A stretch of DNA of 64,000 nucleotides from Peptoniphilus genitalis (GTDB taxonomy: Bacteria; Bacillota; Clostridia; Tissierellales; Peptoniphilaceae): contig NZ_CP097885.1 of assembly GCF_023614525.1 (NCBI RefSeq), positions 1,362,501-1,426,500 of the forward strand, written 5' to 3'. This document shows, piece by piece, positions 48,443 through 57,570 of the stretch. A program made the translations under genes and the position numbers. The notes under the pieces were generated by a model. The model searched no databases and was not told the origin of the DNA. It saw only the letters and a program-made list of their open reading frames with translations. The stretch's first letter is position 1, and each line of letters starts with the position of its first letter.

Positions 48443-49882
48443 ATGAAAAAAACTTTTAAAATAATTTTTGGACTACTACTAATTTTAATAATTTCTATAT
48501 ACATAGGAGGACTTTTCTTCTTCACTAATAGGTACATGCCAAGGACCTACATCAATGGAAGAGACTTTGGGCTTGTAAAAAAATCTGAACTCAAAAAGAC
48601 CTACGAGGACCTTTCAAGAAACTTTGAACTTGAAATCATCGCCAAGGACAAGAACTTGAATGACAAGATCGCTGCCAAGGACTTTGGATATGTTGACTCT
48701 ATAGGAAGTGAATCTATAGACCAGACAGCCTTCTACTGGCCAGTGGCATCTCTTGTGCCAAAGCACTACAAGGTTGACCGTGACCTAAAGTTTGATGCAG
48801 AAGCCTTAGATGAAAAAATAAATAAACTTAAACCAGTAATGGGACAAAAGGACCACTCACAAGATGCAAAAGTCATCTACCAAGATGGGGAATTTAAAAT
48901 CCAAGATGAAATCCATGGCAACTTTATAAAGATGGACGAATTTAAAAATTCCATCCTAGGTCACTTTGGAGACTTGAAGGAAAAACTTGACCTTGCAGAA
49001 GAAAATCTCTACCAAGAACCAGAGATTACTAAGGATTCAGAATATATAAAAAATCAACTTGCTTCTTATAAAGACGTCTACAAGAAAAAAATAATTTTTG
49101 ACTTTGACGACAGGAAGGAAGAGGTGACAGGTCAGGGGATAATTGCTATCTACTCCAAGGCTGATGACGGAACCCTTGCCCTTGACGAAGAGAAACTAAA
49201 ACACTTTGTAGAAAGACTTGCTGCCAAGTACGATACCTACAGAACAAGCAGGATTTTTAACTCAACAGGGCTTGGTCTCATGAAAGTTGACGGAGGCATC
49301 TACGGTTGGCTAACAGATAGGAAGGCTACAAGAGAAAAAATAAAAGAGGCCCTTGCTAAAGAAGAACCAGTTACAATAAAGCCAGCCTATAGGCAAGACG
49401 CAGTATCAAGAAAAGTTGACGACGTGGGCAAGACCTACATCGAAGTAGACCTTGCAAGACAAAAACTTTGGTACTACAAGGACGGAGCCTTACAACTTGA
49501 AACCAATGTTGTAACAGGTAACCCAACCAAAGGCAATGGAACACCAACAGGTACTGATAGGATTTGGTCTCGTGAAAGAGATAGGTACCTAACAGGAGAA
49601 ACCTACCGATCAAAAGTTTCCTACTGGGCACCAATTAACTGGTCCGGAGTGGGTCTTCACGATGCATCATGGAGATCAAACTTTGGCGGAAACATCTACA
49701 AGTCAGGTGGATCTCATGGCTGCATAAACATTCCAGTTCCAGTTATGAAAAACTTATTTCCACAAACCTTTACGGGCATGCCAGTTATAGTTTATAACTC
49801 AGCAACCCAAAGAGTTAATGATGCTGGGGGACAAGTAGTAGTTGGTCAACAACCACAAGCCCAAGCCAATCAAGGACAATAA
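48443..49882 (+). CDS. Membrane-anchored L,D-transpeptidase (YkuD) with peptidoglycan-binding_4 domains
   Basis: 479 residues. An N-terminal membrane anchor (IIFGLLLILIISIYIGGLFF) is followed by about 300 residues with two PG_binding_4-type units, then the YkuD domain from about 330 (TYIEVDLARQKLWYY). The catalytic motif is SHGCINIP. A Gln-rich tail ends the protein. It makes 3-3 cross-links in the wall or attaches proteins. TATAAT at 48421-48426 and GAGGGAGG precede the start. Confidence 0.93.
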   Translation: MKKTFKIIFGLLLILIISIYIGGLFFFTNRYMPRTYINGRDFGLVKKSELKKTYEDLSRNFELEIIAKDKNLNDKIAAKDFGYVDSIGSESIDQTAFYWPVASLVPKHYKVDRDLKFDAEALDEKINKLKPVMGQKDHSQDAKVIYQDGEFKIQDEIHGNFIKMDEFKNSILGHFGDLKEKLDLAEENLYQEPEITKDSEYIKNQLASYKDVYKKKIIFDFDDRKEEVTGQGIIAIYSKADDGTLALDEEKLKHFVERLAAKYDTYRTSRIFNSTGLGLMKVDGGIYGWLTDRKATREKIKEALAKEEPVTIKPAYRQDAVSRKVDDVGKTYIEVDLARQKLWYYKDGALQLETNVVTGNPTKGNGTPTGTDRIWSRERDRYLTGETYRSKVSYWAPINWSGVGLHDASWRSNFGGNIYKSGGSHGCINIPVPVMKNLFPQTFTGMPVIVYNSATQRVNDAGGQVVVGQQPQAQANQGQ

Positions 49883-49935
49883 AATTAAGAGCAAAAGCAA
49901 ATTGATAATTAATATAAATTAAGTCCACATAAAGC

Positions 49936-49963
49936 TTGAAAAAAATTTAACGAGTGATATAAT
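49936..49963 (+). promoter_or_regulatory. Promoter of the FMN riboswitch-ribU unit
   Basis: TTGAAA (49936-49941), 16-bp spacer, TATAAT (49958-49963), about 25 bases before the aptamer. Confidence 0.7.
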
Positions 49964-49987
49964 AAAAACAAGAAATAAATAAATATT

Positions 49988-50100
49988 TTAAATCTTCAGG
50001 GAAGGGTGCAAATCCCAACCGGCGGTAAAGTCCGCGAGCGCAAGCCGAATTGGTGCAATTCCAATACCGACAGTAAAGTCTGGATGAGAGAATGATTTAA
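49988..50100 (+). ncRNA. FMN riboswitch (RFN element)
   Basis: P1 stem TTAAATC (49988-49994)/GATTTAA (50094-50100). Conserved inner words TCAGGGAAGGGTGCAA, CCGGCGGTAAAG and GATGAGAGAA are all present. With FMN bound, the downstream terminator should form and switch off ribU. Confidence 0.96.
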
Positions 50101-50109
50101 ACTTTCACG

Positions 50110-50132
50110 CCCCGAAGGTTCGGGGTTTTTTT
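50110..50132 (+). terminator. Riboswitch expression-platform terminator
   Basis: CCCCGAA/TTCGGGG stem with a short loop and a T7 run, ten bases after the aptamer. Confidence 0.9.
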
Positions 50133-50152
50133 ATGCCCCAACAGGAGGTAAA

Positions 50153-50758
50153 ATGAATAAAGTAAATTCAAGTTCAATGATAAGAACAAAAGACATGACA
50201 AAAATAGGAATGCTATCAGTAATTGGTTTTATACTAATGTATTTTCAACTACCACTTACCTTTGTAGCACCGCCCTTTATGAAGCTAGACATCTCAGACC
50301 TTCCAGTCCTAATGGGGGCCTTCACAATGGGACCAGCCTACGGCATCATAATCGCAGCCCTAAAAAACATAATGCACATAATATTTAAGGGCACAATGAC
50401 AGCAGGAGTTGGCGAACTATCCAACTTCATCATCTCATCAACCTTTGCCTTCGTGTCAGCCTACTTCTATAGAAGACACAAGACATACAAGGGAGCAATA
50501 ATCTCCTTGACATTAGGAGTACTTGCCATGACTGTCCTTGCAATGATCTCCAACTACTTCGTAGTATTCCCACTATACGGCAAAGTAATGCCAATGGAAG
50601 CAATCATAGGAATGGGCGCAGCAATCACATCAAAAATCACAGGTCTATTCACAATGATGATCTACTCAGTCCTACCTTTTAACCTAATAAAAGGCTTCGC
50701 AACATCAGCTGTGATGATGTTAGTCTACAAAAGAGTCTCACCACTCTTTAAAAACTAA
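50153..50758 (+). CDS. ribU: Riboflavin ECF transporter S component
   Basis: 201 residues, about six membrane segments. The segment FMKLDISDLPVLMGAFTMGP is the RibU hallmark. It binds riboflavin outside the cell and works with EcfAAT. The FMN riboswitch directly upstream confirms the substrate. Ends before its own terminator. Confidence 0.95.
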   Translation: MNKVNSSSMIRTKDMTKIGMLSVIGFILMYFQLPLTFVAPPFMKLDISDLPVLMGAFTMGPAYGIIIAALKNIMHIIFKGTMTAGVGELSNFIISSTFAFVSAYFYRRHKTYKGAIISLTLGVLAMTVLAMISNYFVVFPLYGKVMPMEAIIGMGAAITSKITGLFTMMIYSVLPFNLIKGFATSAVMMLVYKRVSPLFKN

Positions 50759-50797
50759 ATAAAAAAGATTTAAAAGATTAAAGATAAGATAAAAGAG

Positions 50798-50828
50798 CAA
50801 GCTGTCGCAAGGCAGCTTGTTTTTTTTA
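50798..50828 (+). terminator. Terminator of ribU
   Basis: CAAGCTGTC/GGCAGCTTG stem with one mismatch and a GCAA tetraloop-like end, followed by eight T. Confidence 0.85.
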
Positions 50829-50886
50829 TCCTATATAATATAATTTAAAAAGAAAACATTTTAAAAAATACAAAGAGAGGTAGAAA

Positions 50887-52011
50887 ATGAAAATACTTTG
50901 CGCAGGCCCAACATCAATCGACCCAAGAGTAATGGAAGTAATGGGAAAATCCCTTACCAACCCAGACATAGATCCAGAATACGAAAAGAAGCATAGACAA
51001 GTAGAAAAGAAAATTTCCAAACTCCTAAAGACAGAAGCCACATCCTTCATCATGCTAGGCGAAGGAATGATAGGACTAGAAGGCGCCATCATAAACCTAG
51101 TAGAAAAAGGCGACAGAGTCCTAGTCCTTAACAACGGAGTCTTTGGAGCAGGCTTTGCCGACTTTGTAAAATACTATGAAGGAGTGCCCTACATATACGA
51201 AGACGACTTCAGAAGAGGCTTCGACATAGAAAAACTTAAGAACTTCCTAGAAAAAGACCACGACTTCAAAGTAGCAACCATGGTCCACTGCGAAACACCA
51301 TCAGGCATCACCAACGACGTCAAGACAATATGCAAGCTTCTAAACTCCTACGGAATCCTAACAATAGTAGACACAGTATCAGGCATGGGGGGAGAAGAAT
51401 TTGACTTCGACGACTACAAAGTGGACATCGCCCTAGGCGGAAGCCAAAAATGTATCTCAGCACCAACAGGCCTAACCCTAGTGACCATATCAGAGAGAGC
51501 AAAGCAGGCAATAAGAGATAGAAAAAAACCAGTTCCTTCATATTATATGAACTTTGAAAACTACTACGCCTACTCCGACGGCTTTGCCTTCCCATACACA
51601 ATGAACGAAAACTTGACCTACGCCCTAGACCTAGCCCTAGATTTATTATTTGAAAAAGACTCACTAGCCTTACACAAAAAATACGCAGAAGTAACAAGAG
51701 AAATCTTTGAAAAAGCAGGCTTTGAACTCTACGCAAAGGACTCAAGATCCAACACACTAACAGCAGTAATGGTCCCAGAAGGCTTCATAGCAGAAGACAT
51801 CATAGGAGCCTTGAGAAAAAAAGGAATCCTAATCTCTAAAGGAGCAGGGGACATCTTCGAAAAAGTATTTAGAATAGGTCACATGGGCAACAACATCTCA
51901 TATGAAAACTTCTTAGAACTCTATGAAAAGTTAGATGAAGTCTTCGGGGAACTAGGAATCAAGACAAAAGTGTCTTTAAAAGAAGAGTTTCAAAAATTAA
52001 TGGAAAAATAA
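50887..52011 (+). CDS. PLP-dependent class V aminotransferase (alanine-glyoxylate/serine-pyruvate type)
   Basis: 374 residues. It starts with LCAGPTSIDPRVMEVMGK, has HCETPSGITNDVKTIC, and the PLP lysine in LGGSQKCISAPTGL. These match the small archaeal/bacterial alanine-glyoxylate group. Exact substrates cannot be told. AGAGAGG RBS. It lies at the left border of the repeat-rich region; its codon use (many ACA, ATA, CTA) differs visibly from the valS region. Confidence 0.88.
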   Translation: MKILCAGPTSIDPRVMEVMGKSLTNPDIDPEYEKKHRQVEKKISKLLKTEATSFIMLGEGMIGLEGAIINLVEKGDRVLVLNNGVFGAGFADFVKYYEGVPYIYEDDFRRGFDIEKLKNFLEKDHDFKVATMVHCETPSGITNDVKTICKLLNSYGILTIVDTVSGMGGEEFDFDDYKVDIALGGSQKCISAPTGLTLVTISERAKQAIRDRKKPVPSYYMNFENYYAYSDGFAFPYTMNENLTYALDLALDLLFEKDSLALHKKYAEVTREIFEKAGFELYAKDSRSNTLTAVMVPEGFIAEDIIGALRKKGILISKGAGDIFEKVFRIGHMGNNISYENFLELYEKLDEVFGELGIKTKVSLKEEFQKLMEK

Positions 52012-52164
52012 GATTTTCTTTAAAGAAAATAAGGAAAAGAATTTTATTATAAAGATTTCATCTTTAAAAAATTTTTTGCAAAGCCTAAGGCTTTAAAGAT
52101 TCTTATTGGAGGGACTTAGGAAATCAATAGAAAATTTTTTAAAAGCTACGCTTTTATATTTGCT

Positions 52165-52211
52165 TTTGGAGGGGACTTAGGGCGTTTCGATTCGCCCTTG
52201 TCCCCTCCAAA
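52165..52211 (+). repeat. G/C-rich hairpin, copy A (AGGGCG insert)
   Basis: TTTGGAGGGGAC pairs with GTCCCCTCCAAA; inside, AGGGCG pairs with CGCCCT around TTTCGATT. Followed by the core AACCTCCCCTTACCACCCCC. Same insert type as copies at 61482 and, inverted, 62300. Confidence 0.85.
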
Positions 52212-52840
52212 CCTCCCCTTACCACCCCCAACGACCTGGCAGGGGCCTTTGCCAACAACCTCGAGCGGCAGACAGCCTAAAATTCAAAACTCGTTAAGCT
52301 CAAGCTTTTGAATTTTAAAAACTTACTAATCAATTTATGCCGAATAATTATTATCTGTGAACTCAATCGCTTAACTCAAAAAGTTGAATTTTTTAACGGC
52401 TGTCTTGCCTTACGGGGTTTTTCAACCTATAGTCCACCGTTTTACCTCAACACCTTTTCAATCCTATCTTGAGTTACATACCAAAACCTAACAATCTTAA
52501 TAAACTTTTTAATCAAAAGAAGCTTAGTCAGTATTGATTAAGCTTCTTCTTTTTATAAGCTAGTAATTATTTATAAGCTTGTAAGCTTTTATGACTTCAT
52601 AAGGAAGTACAACTTTATAATAAGTTACGATGCTATAAGATGACATAACTTTATAACAATCAACGACTTCACACTTAAGCAGTAAGCTAATCGAGTGCCC
52701 CAGTTTGTAGAAGTGTGATGAGGTCGTAGCATTTGCCAATACGCTGAAGAGTTATAAGGCAGTAAGCAAAAAGGCTGGAGGGGTTAAAGAAATTTTCTTT
52801 AAAAAGTTTTTGTAAATCCAAGCTTTACGATTTATCTATA

Positions 52841-52920
52841 AGGAGGGGGAGCCATACCCATTCGGGCACGCGGGGGTTTATTCGATCGCCCTTACCTGTG
52901 CCTGCGTGGCATCCCCTCCA
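52841..52920 (+). repeat. G/C-rich hairpin, copy B (CACGC/GCGTG insert)
   Basis: GGAGGGG/CCCCTCC outer stem, with a long insert containing GGGCACGCGGG and CCTGCGTGG arms and TTCGATCG at the centre. Same insert type as at 54969 and 56338. Followed by the AACGACCTGGCAGGGGCC core. Confidence 0.8.
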
Positions 52921-52958
52921 AACCTCCCCTGAAAACCCCCAACGACCTGGCAGGGGCC
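52842..52958 (+). other. Hairpin-plus-core unit B
   Basis: Unit consisting of the hairpin and the downstream core that ends AACGACCTGGCAGGGGCC. The core is nearly identical in five forward or reverse copies in the window. It is the best sequence to use as a search probe. Confidence 0.6.
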
Positions 52959-53311
52959 TTACCCATTAATACGCAAAAAGCCCTCCGACTATTAAATAGT
53001 AGAATACAAATTGTCGCAAGTTCCAATTTGCGAACTGACCTACCATCAATTTGCTTTTGCAAATTGGGTTAGGTCATGTCAACTCACTCGCTCCGTCCTC
53101 TTGAACAGTGAAATTTTTTTAACGTCTCCGAACTTTTTGCTTACAGCCTTATTAGCTTGCAGGATATTAGCAAACTTTACGACCTTATAACATTTCAAAG
53201 AGCTGGGGCATAACTGCCAACGTTACAATTGAAGATAAAGTTATAAAATATAAGCTTAATCCTTTATTGATTGGGCTTTTCTTAGTATTTATGATTTTTT
53301 TGCCAAAATCT

Positions 53312-53350
53312 CGGCAAATAGAATATAATAAAAGAAAAAGCAAAGGAGAG
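53312..53350 (+). promoter_or_regulatory. Promoter/RBS block shared with the second Fic gene
   Basis: CAAATAGAATATAATAAAAG followed by AAAAAGCAAAGGA; TATAAT is the -10. The same block stands before the unrelated gene at 55522 (55478-55515), with the same position relative to the start codon. Confidence 0.7.
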
Positions 53351-53355
53351 ATACT

Positions 53356-54762
53356 TTGAACTTAAAAGACTATCTTGGAGAAACAAATCTATACGACAAA
53401 AAAGAAAAATTAGAAATAAATAAGCCAAAGTCTTGGTTAAAATCTGTGTCAGCCTTTGCTAATGGTAGAGGTGGGAAGCTAATATTTGGAGTTAAAGAAG
53501 ATAATACAATTCTTGGACTTAAAGACTATAAAGATACTTCCGAAAATATTTCTGAAATCGTAAAAACTAAAATGGATCCGAATCCAGAATTTGATATGGA
53601 AATAGAGGAAATTGATGGAAAAGTCATATTGATTTTAAATATATTTGTTGGGAAAAACACACCATATTTTGTAGTTGATGGAGGAAGCAGAACTGCTTAT
53701 AAAAGAGTAGGAAATCAAAGTGTCCCTGCAAGTCGAATAGACTTATTTAATCTATCGCTAAAAGGAGAACATATAAGTTACGATTCACTTAAGTCAAAGA
53801 AAAAACTAGAAGATGTAAGTTTTAAGGAACTTAGAATCGAGTACAAAGAAAGAACGGGAAAAGATTTTGAAGAAAAAGATTTAAAATCTTTTGGACTTGT
53901 AAATGATGAGAACAATTTAACAATTGCAGGAGCACTCTTTGCAGATAACTATCAAATTTATCAGTCAAGGGTATTTTGTACTAGATGGAATGGATTAACT
54001 AAAGCCAGTGGTAGAATAGAAGCTCTTGATGATGTTGAATTTGAAGGAAATATAATTTATCTTTTAAAAGCAAGTCTAGACTTTGTAAAAAGAAATTCAA
54101 AAAAGATGTGGAAGAAAGGTCCAGTCTATAGAATAGAATATCCAGAATATCCTGAAAGAGCAGTGCAGGAAGCCTTAGTAAATGCACTTATTCACAGAGA
54201 TTATTCAGTAATTGGCAGTGAAGTCCATGTAGATATCTATGATGACAGGCTAGAAATATATTCTCCTGGCGGTATGTATGATGGGACTTTTGTGCAAGAT
54301 CTCAATCCGTTGAATGTATCTTCCACAAGAAGAAATCCGATAATAGCAGATGTATTTGCTAGAATGGATTTAATGGAAAGACGTGGATCTGGACTTAGAA
54401 AAATTATAGAAGCTTATGAATCAGAAGAAAATTATAAAAAAGAATTAAAACCAGAGTTTAAGTCAACAGAATCTTCTTTTACTACAATTCTAAAAAACTT
54501 AAATTATGCCCCTCAAAGTGTCACCCAAAATGTCACCCAAAATGTCACTCAAAGTGTCGGTCAAAAATTAAAACCAAGTGATAGGCGTGAAAAAATTCTT
54601 GAAATAATAAAAAATAACCCTAAAATAACTGCCAATGATTTATCTAAACAATTTAATGTAACTGATAGAACTATAAAAAGAGATTTAAAAGTTCTAACAG
54701 ATAAAAAAATAATAAAGTATGTAGGCAGTGCTAAGGATGGGCATTGGGAATTTAAACAATAA
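53356..54762 (+). CDS. AlbA_2/Schlafen-type ATPase-domain regulator with winged HTH
   Basis: 468 residues. An N-terminal AlbA_2 domain (AFANGRGGKLIFGVKED, residues 30-50) is followed by a GHKL-like ATPase part (RAVQEALVNALIHRDYSV, LEIYSPGG, RRGSGLRKIIEAY). A linker carries (S/N)VTQ repeats, and a C-terminal HTH (ITANDLSKQFNVTDRTIKRD) ends the protein. Family members are often annotated as putative transcriptional regulators and are common in accessory DNA. Start TTG 53356 after AAAGGAGAG. Confidence 0.85.
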   Translation: MNLKDYLGETNLYDKKEKLEINKPKSWLKSVSAFANGRGGKLIFGVKEDNTILGLKDYKDTSENISEIVKTKMDPNPEFDMEIEEIDGKVILILNIFVGKNTPYFVVDGGSRTAYKRVGNQSVPASRIDLFNLSLKGEHISYDSLKSKKKLEDVSFKELRIEYKERTGKDFEEKDLKSFGLVNDENNLTIAGALFADNYQIYQSRVFCTRWNGLTKASGRIEALDDVEFEGNIIYLLKASLDFVKRNSKKMWKKGPVYRIEYPEYPERAVQEALVNALIHRDYSVIGSEVHVDIYDDRLEIYSPGGMYDGTFVQDLNPLNVSSTRRNPIIADVFARMDLMERRGSGLRKIIEAYESEENYKKELKPEFKSTESSFTTILKNLNYAPQSVTQNVTQNVTQSVGQKLKPSDRREKILEIIKNNPKITANDLSKQFNVTDRTIKRDLKVLTDKKIIKYVGSAKDGHWEFKQ

Positions 54763-55470
54763 AGGTAGCTTTTTTGTTTTTTATAAAGATTTTATCTTTA
54801 AAAATTTTTTTGTAAAGCCAAGCTTTACGAATCAATATTGGAGGGGCTTATACCCATTCGGGCACACAGGGGGCATCGTGAAGTAGGTGGTCAAAGACTT
54901 TGTCTTTATGAATCTAAAAAAGATTTCATCTTTAAATAGTTTTGTAAAGCCGAGCTTTACTATGTTCTTTTGAAGGGGACTTATACCCATTTGGGCACGC
55001 AGGGGCTTATTCGATCGCCCTTGCCTGTGCCTGCGTGGCATCCCCTCCAAACCTCCCCTGAACACCCCCGACGACCTGGCAGGGGCCCGACCCAATAATA
55101 CGCAAAAAGCCCTCCGACTAAAAATTTCAAACTCGCTTCGCTCAAACAGTGGAATTTTTTAACGCTTCCAGCCTTTTTGCTTACTGCTTTATTAATCATC
55201 AGCGTATTGGAAAAGTTTATAGCTTTATAAGACTTCAGCAAGCTGGATCACTTGATTAGCTCACTATTAAGTGCAAAGTTGTAGTTCTTTATGAAGTCAT
55301 AGAAGCTTATAACCTCGTAGATTAGTATGAAGTTGTAATTCTTTATGAAGTAATAGAAAATTACAAGATCACAATTAAATATAAACTTATAAAAAGACAA
55401 AGCTTAATCGATATTGATTAGGCTTTATTTTTTTAAAATTTTCAAACACATCTTGAGTAAGATTGCCAAG
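54763..55470. repeat. Composite intergenic repeat region 2
   Basis: About 700 bases without a supportable gene. It holds two left modules (TTTATCTTTAAAAA-type) and a half hairpin (copy C, 54839-54880) that ends at the GGGGCATCGTGAAG word. Hairpin D (54969-55050) and its core to 55087 follow, then the CGCAAAAAGCCCTCCGACTA module paired with a later CTTTTTGC (to 55180), TTATGAAGT-type low-complexity words, and a terminator-like stem (55399-55425). Same order as the right half of region 1. Confidence 0.8.
54969..55087 (+). repeat. G/C-rich hairpin plus core, copy D
   Basis: GAAGGGGAC start, CACGCAGG/CCTGCGTG inner arms, TCCCCTCC end, then CTCCCCTGAACACCCCC and the GACCTGGCAGGGGCC core. One arm has A for G (GAAGGGG), weakening the outer stem. 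Confidence 0.8.
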
Positions 55471-55477
55471 TTCCCAA

Positions 55478-55515
55478 CAAATAGAATATAATAAAGAAAA
55501 AAGCAAAGGAAGGAG
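55478..55515 (+). promoter_or_regulatory. Promoter/RBS block shared with the AlbA_2 gene
   Basis: CAAATAGAATATAATAAAGA then AAAAAGCAAAGGAAGG. Nearly identical to the block at 53312-53350, although the downstream genes are unrelated. Confidence 0.7.
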
Positions 55516-55521
55516 AAAAAC

Positions 55522-56241
55522 TTGGAAAGATTTAAGGAAATTGATCAAGCTCTTGATAAATTAAAAATAGATATAAAAAACATCTCTCCATCAATCCTTG
55601 AGAAGATAGAAGAAGACCTAGACTTGAGATTTTCTCACGAGTCCACAAAAATTGAAGGCAACACACTTTCCATCTACGAGGTCAAGACCCTATTAGTAGA
55701 CAAGACATCAATAGGCGGCAAGGACCTGAGAGAAATCTACGAAGTAGTTAACCACAAAAAAGCCTTTGACTATATAAAAAGTCATCTTGAAGAAGATCTA
55801 GACGAAGAACTAATAAAAGACCTTCACCAAATCCTAATGGATAACATATTCTCAGGAGGCATCTATAGAAACGGGAACGTGAGAATAACAGGAGCATCAT
55901 TCTCTCCACCATCCTGGGAAGCAGTAAGACAAGAGATGAAAAACTTTATAGAAGATTACAAGATCAAAAAAGAAAATACCCATCCAGTAGAACTAGCAGC
56001 CTGGGTCCACGCAGAATTTATAAGAATCCACCCCTTCCAAGACGGAAACGGAAGAAGTGCAAGACTTCTTCTAAACTTTATACTAATGAAAAGGGGATAC
56101 CTTCCAATAGTAATAGAAGCAAAAAATAGGCCAGCCTACTACCAAGCCCTAGATAATTACGGAAGAGAGGGAGACCTAGGACTCTTCCTAGACATGGTGA
56201 GGGAGTTGGAGTTAGGAACTATAGGAGATTATTTGAAGTAA
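55522..56241 (+). CDS. Fic family protein with N-terminal inhibitory motif
   Basis: 239 residues. The catalytic motif is HPFQDGNGRSAR near residues 174-185. The N-terminal segment HESTKIEGNTLS contains the (S/T)xxxE(G/N) autoinhibitory helix, so this is a class II, self-controlled Fic enzyme (AMP transferase or remover). Start TTG 55522 after GGAAGGAG. It is unlike the Fic protein at 47733 in class and sequence. It stands alone between two composite repeats. Confidence 0.9.
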   Translation: MERFKEIDQALDKLKIDIKNISPSILEKIEEDLDLRFSHESTKIEGNTLSIYEVKTLLVDKTSIGGKDLREIYEVVNHKKAFDYIKSHLEEDLDEELIKDLHQILMDNIFSGGIYRNGNVRITGASFSPPSWEAVRQEMKNFIEDYKIKKENTHPVELAAWVHAEFIRIHPFQDGNGRSARLLLNFILMKRGYLPIVIEAKNRPAYYQALDNYGREGDLGLFLDMVRELELGTIGDYLK

Positions 56242-56337
56242 GGGAAGTGGATTCAAAGACTTTGTCTTTATGAATCTACTGAAAAGATTTCATCTTTAAA
56301 AAATTTTTTGCAAAGCCTAAGGCTTTAAATTTCTTTC

Positions 56338-56453
56338 CGGAGGGGACTTATACCCATTTGGGCACGCAGGGGCTTATTCGATCGCCCTTGCCTGTGCCTG
56401 CGTGGCATCCCCTCCAAACCTCCCCTTACCACCTCCAACGACCTGGCAGGGGC
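56338..56453 (+). repeat. G/C-rich hairpin plus core, copy E
   Basis: GGAGGGGAC/TCCCCTCC outer arms, CACGCAGG/CCTGCGTG inner arms, then AACCTCCCCTTACCACCTCC and the ACGACCTGGCAGGGGCC core. Closest to copy D in the insert and to copies A and G in the core. Confidence 0.8.
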
Positions 56454-57193
56454 CTTTGCTTACAACCCAGAGCGGCAGACATCCTTTTTTGTAGTAGAAC
56501 ACAAATTGTCGCAAGCTCCAATTTGCGGACTGACCTACCATCAATTTGCTTTCGCAAATTGGGTTAGGTCATGTCAAACTCGTTCGCTAAAATCTTTTAC
56601 AAATTAAAAATAATTTATCAATAGAGTCAGAAACACCTGGCTCTATTTTTTTATCGTGACTTTCGCGTGAACCTAATCAAGTCAAAGTTCGCTACGCTCC
56701 TTTTCCTTGTAAGGTTCATCGGCTGAGCAAATAAATTTGCTCGAGCACATTGAATTTTTTAACGGCTGTCTTGCCTTACGGGGTTCTTCAACCTTAGTTC
56801 GTGGTTTTACCTTTACAGAGTTTCAAATCTATTCTGAGTTACATAAACAAACCTAACAACAATTAAAAACTTGCACATCAAAAGAAGCTTAGTCAGTATT
56901 GATTAAGCTTCTTCTTTTTATAACTTTGTAATTATTTATGAGTTTGTAAACTTTCATGACTTTGTAAGGAACTACAACTTTAAAATTAGATATGACGTTA
57001 TAAAGTTTCATAACTTCATAAGAAATTATAACTTCGTTTTTAGCGGTGAGCTGATCGAGTGTATCTAATGAGCAAAAAAATCGGTTATGCGTTAAAAATT
57101 TTCAACTGTTTGAATTCGCGAAGCGAATGAGTTTTGAAAATTTAGCATGACCGATTTTTTTGGACTCAACGTACGTGGGGTGAAGGGGGTGGT

Positions 57194-57235
57194 TTGGAGG
57201 GGCAAGGGGCATCGTGAGGCCCCTTGCCCCTCCAA
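57194..57235 (-). repeat. G/C-rich hairpin, copy F (AAGGGGC insert, inverted unit)
   Basis: Perfect 17-bp stem, TTGGAGGGGCAAGGGGC (57194-57210) against GCCCCTTGCCCCTCCAA (57219-57235), with loop ATCGTGAG. It is the third insert type; half copies with the same GGGGCATCGTGAAG word occur at 54870 and 61405. Confidence 0.88.
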
Positions 57236-57487
57236 GAGCAATTATAAAAGCGTCAGCTTTTAAAAACTTCTTTAACCAACATTTTCTTTCCATTTTCTTT
57301 CTTTATCAAATTAGAAAAGAAAAAAATAAAAAATTGCAATCCTGTAACCCTTTTGTTATAATTCTACATACGGTCTAAAAAGATCGCCCTATTAACACGA
57401 GAAAGAGCCAAATAAAATACAAGCCATCACAAGAGGGAATGTTGCAAAAGAATTTCGCATATTTCCTTTATGTAATGTAATTGTAAT

Positions 57488-57515
57488 TTTACAAAGCAAA
57501 ATTCTAGTGTATAAT
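57488..57515 (+). promoter_or_regulatory. Promoter of the S-layer protein gene
   Basis: TTTACA (57488-57493), 16-bp spacer, TATAAT (57510-57515). It gives a 5' leader of roughly 140 bases. The stretch 57291-57487 shows no gene. Confidence 0.75.
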
Positions 57516-57570
57516 AGAGACACAAGAGGAACATGACAACTAAATAAAACCAAAAGGCGATATTTATTTG

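Larger units (their letters stand above)
52020..53345. repeat. Composite intergenic repeat region 1
   Basis: 1.3 kb without a supportable gene. In order: an AAAGATTTCATCTTTAAAA-type left module; G/C-rich hairpin A (52165-52211) with conserved core to 52247; a GAGCGGCAGACAGCC arm that pairs with GGCTGTCTTGCC near 52400; a terminator-like AAGAAGCTTA/TAAGCTTCTT (52517-52548); a TTATAA/CTTCATAAG low-complexity module; hairpin B (52841-52919) with core to 52958; CGCAAAAAGCCCTCCGACTA paired with a later CTTTTTGC; and a second terminator-like stem (53252-53280). The same modules return near 55, 56.5 and 62 kb. Confidence 0.8.
56242..57290. repeat. Composite intergenic repeat region 3
   Basis: About 1.05 kb, no supportable gene. 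The order is: left module; hairpin E (56338-56415) with core to 56453; GAGCGGCAGACATCC; a GTGAACCTAATCAAG/CTTGTAAGGTTCAT stem with an inner CGCTACG word; an AAATTTGCTCGAGCA-type hairpin; GGCTGTCTTGCCTTACGGGG; terminator-like stem (56883-56914); low-complexity TTATAA module; and an inverted unit F ending in the perfect 17-bp palindrome at 57194-57235. The layout mirrors 61.3-62.4 kb. Confidence 0.8.

Noticed and set aside
54832-55241. Minus-strand frames of 86 to 87 residues in repeat region 2, and similar short plus-strand frames at 56358 and 61514
   Set aside because: They run through hairpin modules, have no RBS, and the same repeats elsewhere do not keep the frame open.
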